The position numbers and the translations under genes are program-made. The notes beneath the pieces were generated by a model. The model did no database searches, had not been told where the DNA came from, and saw nothing but the letters and a program-made list of their open reading frames with translations. From Spongiactinospora rosea (GTDB lineage: Bacteria > Actinomycetota > Actinomycetes > Streptosporangiales > Streptosporangiaceae), in NCBI RefSeq assembly GCF_003315795.1, contig NZ_QMEY01000003.1, positions 372,001-436,000 of the forward strand: a DNA stretch of 64,000 nt. Reading direction: 5' to 3'. Within the stretch, counting starts at the first letter, position 1, and every line of letters starts with the position of its first letter. Shown in pieces: positions 60,791 to 64,000 of this stretch.

Positions 60791-63199
60791 TCAGGGGCGT
60801 TTCCAGAAGGCGCGGGTGGAGCGGCCGCCCGCGTCGCGGGGCTGGAGGTGGGTGCCGAGTACGCCCGGTGGTCGGGTGTCGCCGCCGGTGAGGTGGGTCA
60901 GGAGGGTGAGCGCGCGCCGCCACAGGCCGCGTGGGTCCGCGCCCGGGCGTTCGGCCGCCACGAGGTCCCTGGCCAGGTCGGCCAGCTCCTGGTGGCCGCC
61001 GAGGTGGCCCGCCAGGACCGCCAGGCGGCTGCCGAGGTCGGCCAGGTACCCCGCCAGGGCGGGATCGGGCAGCGCCTCGGCCGCGCGCAGCCGTTCCAGC
61101 TCGGCGACCAGCTGCGGGCGTACCGACTCGAACGCGTGCGGCACCGGCCGCGCCGGGGCGGTGAAGCCGCGCCCGGGCCGTGGACCGGGCGCGGGCGGCC
61201 TGCGCAAGACCGGACTCTGCGGCGGCGCACCGGCGAACCCCTCGGGCGCGCCGGCCGGAGCGGCGAACGGCGCCGGAGCGGCCGGGGCGAACGACGCCGC
61301 CATGGCCTGCGCCCCGAACCCGATCTGCCCACCGCCCGCAGCGGGCGCGTCCCACCCGCTCGGCGGTTCCACCGGCTGCACGACGCGGTGCTGCGGCCCG
61401 CCTTCGGCCACCACCTTCGTGTCGATCGCGACGAACGCCGTGAACCTGCACAGCACCCCGTACTTCAGAGACGTCGCGACGATCGTCTCCTCCAGCGTGC
61501 GGTCGCCCATCGCGTAACGGTCCTCCAGGGTGCGCAGCCGCGCCCGCGCCCACACCGCCCGCACGGCCGGGTTGCCGGACGCCGCGCCGGTCACCTCGCG
61601 CTCCCAGGGCTGTCCGCCCGCCGCCAGCCCGCGTACGGTCAGCGTGGCCGCCGCCGCGCCGTTCGCGGCCCGGTAACGGCCGAACACCGAAAGCGGCACC
61701 CCCGAGAACAGCGACCCCGCCCGGGTCACCGTGTCGGGGACCAGCTCGAACCCGTCGGCCTTCAGCGACAGGTCGGTCACCAGCGGCGCGCCGATCCGGC
61801 GGTGGATGTGCTCCATCGCCTCGTCTAGCCGGTCCTCCGACTCCACCAGCTCGCAGCGCCCCGCGCCGAGCCCGGCCAGCCGCCCGAGGAACCCGGCGTT
61901 GACCGCCCGGTCGATGCCCACGGTGTGCACGCGTACCTGCGCCAGCCGGGCGCCGGTACGCTCCAGGATCTGGTCTTCGTTGCCGACCTGGCCGTCGGTG
62001 ACCAGCACCAGGACCCGCTCGCGTTCGCCGTCCGTCAGCAGGCCGAGGGCCCGCTCGATCGGCGACAGCATCTCGGTGCCGCCCCGGGCGTCCAGCCTGG
62101 CCAGGTGCTCCACGGCCCGGTACCGGTTGCGGTCGGTGGCCGCCACCAGCCCTTCGGGCAGGTGCTCCGGGTGCTCCACGACGGTGTCGAACGACAGCAC
62201 CGCGAAGCGGTCGTCCGCGGTCAGCGTGTCCACGATCCGCGCCGCGGCCCGCCGGGCGGCGACCATCTTCCAGCCGCCCATGCTGCCGGAGCGGTCGAGT
62301 ACGAGTACCACGTCACGCGGCGTCCGCACTGCCTCACCGGCCGGTGGCATCACGGTCAGCGCGAACGTGCCCTCGCCGCTCGCGGCGTCCTCGTCGTCGG
62401 GGACCATGGCGAGCGCCGTCGAGGTCTCGAAGGTCAGTCGCAGGATGAAGTCGCGGTCCAGCCGCTCGCCGGGCTGGAGACTGACGTTGGTGCCGTCGAT
62501 CGAGACCACGTGCAGGCTGGATCGCATCTCGCGCAGGTCCAGCCCGGCCGGATCGACGTTGACGGCCAGCGACAGGCGTACCGGGTTGGGGAACCCGGGC
62601 AGCAGCACGGGCGGCGAGATGCGCGAGGCGTCCGGGACGGCGTCGGTGTCGGGCTCCACGCCCGGCCCGGCCGGGGCGTCGTCCAGCGGCGTGCCCGGGA
62701 TGTAACGCGGGGCCACCACCAGCGGGAAGCGGAAGGTGGCGGCGCCGTCCTCGTACGGGAGGGGCTGGCTCAGCGTGAGGCGTACCCGGACCTTCTCGCC
62801 GGGCACGATGTTGCCGACCCTGATGCTGAAGACGTCGGGCCGGTCCTCTTCGGCGATGGCGGCGCGCTTGCCTTCCGCGATGGCCCGGTCGTAGTCGGCC
62901 CGGGCCTGACCGCGCTCCTTGAGCAGGCCCTCGATGACCCGGTCATCGGCCTCCATCCGGAACGCGGTGACCGCCGCCCTGGGCGGCAGCGGGAAGATGT
63001 AGGTCGCCTCCAGCGGCAGGTCGTACGGGTTGTGGAAGCCCTGGGTCACCTCCACGGCGGCGATCAGTCCCGTCACCTCGGCGGTGACGTCCAGGCTTTC
63101 CAGCGGCAGGTTGCCCCGCTCGGTGCGCAGCGTACCGAGACCCGCATCGGGATCAGGGACGCACTCCTCCGGCCGCAGCGGGGTGATCGGAACAATCAT
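60791..63199 (-). CDS. VIT- and vWA-domain protein
   Basis: Predicted protein of 802 residues. The N-terminal VIT domain (residues ~1-140) reads LESLDVTAEVTGLIAAVEVTQGFHNPYDLPLEATYIFPLPPRAAVTAFRMEADDRVIEGLLKERGQARADYDRAI. The vWA domain has a complete MIDAS start DVVLVLDRSGSMGGWKM and a later VTDGQVGNEDQI. The C-terminal ~170 residues are Ala/Pro-rich and end in a helical domain (VAELERLRAAEALPDPALAGYLADLGSRLAVLAGHLGGHQELADL). The family is widespread but of unknown function. No signal peptide is seen, so it is probably cytoplasmic. Its ATG overlaps the stop of the upstream gene by four bases. Confidence 0.93.
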   Translation of the reverse strand: MIVPITPLRPEECVPDPDAGLGTLRTERGNLPLESLDVTAEVTGLIAAVEVTQGFHNPYDLPLEATYIFPLPPRAAVTAFRMEADDRVIEGLLKERGQARADYDRAIAEGKRAAIAEEDRPDVFSIRVGNIVPGEKVRVRLTLSQPLPYEDGAATFRFPLVVAPRYIPGTPLDDAPAGPGVEPDTDAVPDASRISPPVLLPGFPNPVRLSLAVNVDPAGLDLREMRSSLHVVSIDGTNVSLQPGERLDRDFILRLTFETSTALAMVPDDEDAASGEGTFALTVMPPAGEAVRTPRDVVLVLDRSGSMGGWKMVAARRAAARIVDTLTADDRFAVLSFDTVVEHPEHLPEGLVAATDRNRYRAVEHLARLDARGGTEMLSPIERALGLLTDGERERVLVLVTDGQVGNEDQILERTGARLAQVRVHTVGIDRAVNAGFLGRLAGLGAGRCELVESEDRLDEAMEHIHRRIGAPLVTDLSLKADGFELVPDTVTRAGSLFSGVPLSVFGRYRAANGAAAATLTVRGLAAGGQPWEREVTGAASGNPAVRAVWARARLRTLEDRYAMGDRTLEETIVATSLKYGVLCRFTAFVAIDTKVVAEGGPQHRVVQPVEPPSGWDAPAAGGGQIGFGAQAMAASFAPAAPAPFAAPAGAPEGFAGAPPQSPVLRRPPAPGPRPGRGFTAPARPVPHAFESVRPQLVAELERLRAAEALPDPALAGYLADLGSRLAVLAGHLGGHQELADLARDLVAAERPGADPRGLWRRALTLLTHLTGGDTRPPGVLGTHLQPRDAGGRSTRAFWKRP

Positions 63200-64000
63200 G
63201 CGGTGCTCCCTTCCGGGTGGCTGACGTGAGTCGGGCCCGCCAGGTCTTTCGCATCCTCTGTACTGCTTGGCGCGGTGTACGGCCCGGCGCCCATCGGACC
63301 CGCGGGCTCTTTCGCCCCGCCGTCAGGTCTCGCGCCGTCTTGCGCGGCGGGCGGCTGGGCGTCGACCGGGTCCGCCAGGCCTTTCGGGCCGTCGTCGGAT
63401 TTCGAGTTCGTTGCGTTGTCCTGCGCGGCGGGCGGTCCACGGTCGATCAGGTCGGCTCGCTCTCCCGGGCCGCCATCGCGGTTCGTGTCCGTCGCACTGT
63501 CTCGCGCGCTGGATGGTCCGGTGTGGATCGGGTCGCGTTGATCTTCCGGGCTGCCGTTGCCCGTTGTGCTGGGTTGCGCGTACGACGGTCCGGGGGGGAT
63601 CAGGCCGCGCTCGGCGAGTACGGCGAGCAGGGGGGCGGCGGCGGTGGCGATCGCCGGGAAATCGCCGGGGGCGGGTGCCCGGCCTGCGCCGTCGAGCAGG
63701 ACGGTCACGCCGTGGGCCAGCCGTACGCCGTACACCATGCCCGCCGCCTGCCCGTCGAGCTCCGGTGGAATCGGGGCCGAGGTCGGGGGCGCAGATGGGG
63801 GTGAGGCCCAGAAGCGCGGGCGGGCTCTGGCGGGCTCCGGCGATGCGGACAGGAGGGATGGGCCGGGCAGGCCCTCCGGCTCCTGTTCCTGTGGCCGGGG
63901 GACCTGGGCGACGGTGGCGAGATGCGCGTCGGTGGCCCCCGCCAGCCTGGTCTGGATCTCGGCGATCGACAGGCCGTCCGCCTGCAGGCGCTTGATCGCG
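63196..64000 (-). CDS. Probable MerR-type regulator, N-terminus outside the window, with C-terminal repeats
   Basis: Partial gene; the window edge cuts off its start. The readable 267 residues begin IKRLQADGLSIAEIQTRLAGATDAHLATVA, the second half of a MerR-type winged HTH. A Pro-rich linker (FWASPPSAPPTSAPIPPEL) follows, then a short domain (VYGVRLAHGVTVLLDGAGRAPAPGDFPAIATAAAPLLAVLAERGLI). The last ~115 residues are degenerate repeats of about 27 residues (DPIHTGPSSARD..., DLIDRGPPAAQD..., DPVDAQPPAAQD...), rich in Gly, Pro, Asp and Ala. It is coupled to the VIT/vWA gene by a 4-bp overlap and probably controls it or works with it. Confidence 0.78.
   Translation of the reverse strand, partial: AIKRLQADGLSIAEIQTRLAGATDAHLATVAQVPRPQEQEPEGLPGPSLLSASPEPARARPRFWASPPSAPPTSAPIPPELDGQAAGMVYGVRLAHGVTVLLDGAGRAPAPGDFPAIATAAAPLLAVLAERGLIPPGPSYAQPSTTGNGSPEDQRDPIHTGPSSARDSATDTNRDGGPGERADLIDRGPPAAQDNATNSKSDDGPKGLADPVDAQPPAAQDGARPDGGAKEPAGPMGAGPYTAPSSTEDAKDLAGPTHVSHPEGSTA

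Overview
The window is high-GC DNA of a filamentous actinobacterium, most likely a member of the Streptosporangiaceae. This is inferred from gene content and codon use, because there is no rRNA in the window. It carries an actinobacterial respiratory set (qcrCAB with a di-heme QcrC, ctaCDEF), a mycothiol-type DinB enzyme, a PimB'-like mannosyltransferase and two NlpC/P60 hydrolases. From memory, the order erpA, adenosine kinase, cta/qcr, trpD, DEDDh/GIY-YIG nuclease, NlpC/P60, pimB', fadD15, SRPBCC and plsC matches the chromosomal core known around Rv2182c-Rv2204c in Mycobacterium tuberculosis and around nadA-erpA-cta-qcr in Streptomyces. No tRNA, rRNA, CRISPR array or intact insertion sequence was seen.

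Layout. 1-6.2 kb: partial aldo/keto reductase, SMI1/KNR4 membrane protein, DUF3043 protein, then the envelope-stress group pspA-pspAA-htpX-pspAB and a DinB/maleylpyruvate-isomerase-like enzyme. 6.3-7.4 kb: nadA. 7.7-11.1 kb: an accessory block set between nadA and erpA, with a radical SAM/SPASM enzyme, a 52-residue peptide gene that overlaps its stop codon, a GNAT protein, a small unknown protein and a DUF6879 protein. This is a probable RiPP locus and the most interesting part of the window. 11.8-15.3 kb: erpA, adenosine kinase, CBS protein, TusA-like protein and cysteine desulfurase. 15.5-24.9 kb: the bcc-aa3 respiratory genes on both strands (ctaCDF forward; ctaE-qcrCAB reverse), with an L,D-transpeptidase and a secreted Cu/Zn superoxide dismutase between them.

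25-36 kb: pseudo-receiver protein, trpD, an orphan histidine kinase with an odd insert, a stand-alone Lrp ligand-binding domain, a DEDDh/GIY-YIG nuclease, a degraded FtsX-type permease end, two PH-domain membrane proteins, a complete two-component system and a NYN-domain protein. 36-45 kb: an NlpC/P60 hydrolase, cspA with a structured leader, a second NlpC/P60 hydrolase behind a probable cyclic-di-AMP (ydaO-type) riboswitch, Ste24-like protease, pimB', fadD15, metallophosphoesterase and SRPBCC protein. 45-51 kb: DUF5304-like protein, ROK glucokinase, EEP-family protein, a secreted propeller-like protein, a small membrane protein, an esterase and an acyltransferase. 51-60.5 kb: a TrmB/LuxR-like regulator and two tandem 1278-residue secreted subtilases made by a 4,107-bp tandem duplication that also copied the promoter, the first codons of the divergent regulator and the terminator. 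60.8-64 kb: a VIT/vWA protein and the end of a probable MerR-type regulator.

The core genes form linked functions: NAD and Fe-S supply (nadA, erpA, cysteine desulfurase), menaquinol oxidation (qcr/cta), and envelope maintenance (psp, NlpC/P60, Ldt, PimB', acyltransferase). The accessory additions are the RiPP-like block, the duplicated proteases and a few decayed fragments. All functional calls come from reading motifs; no database search was run.
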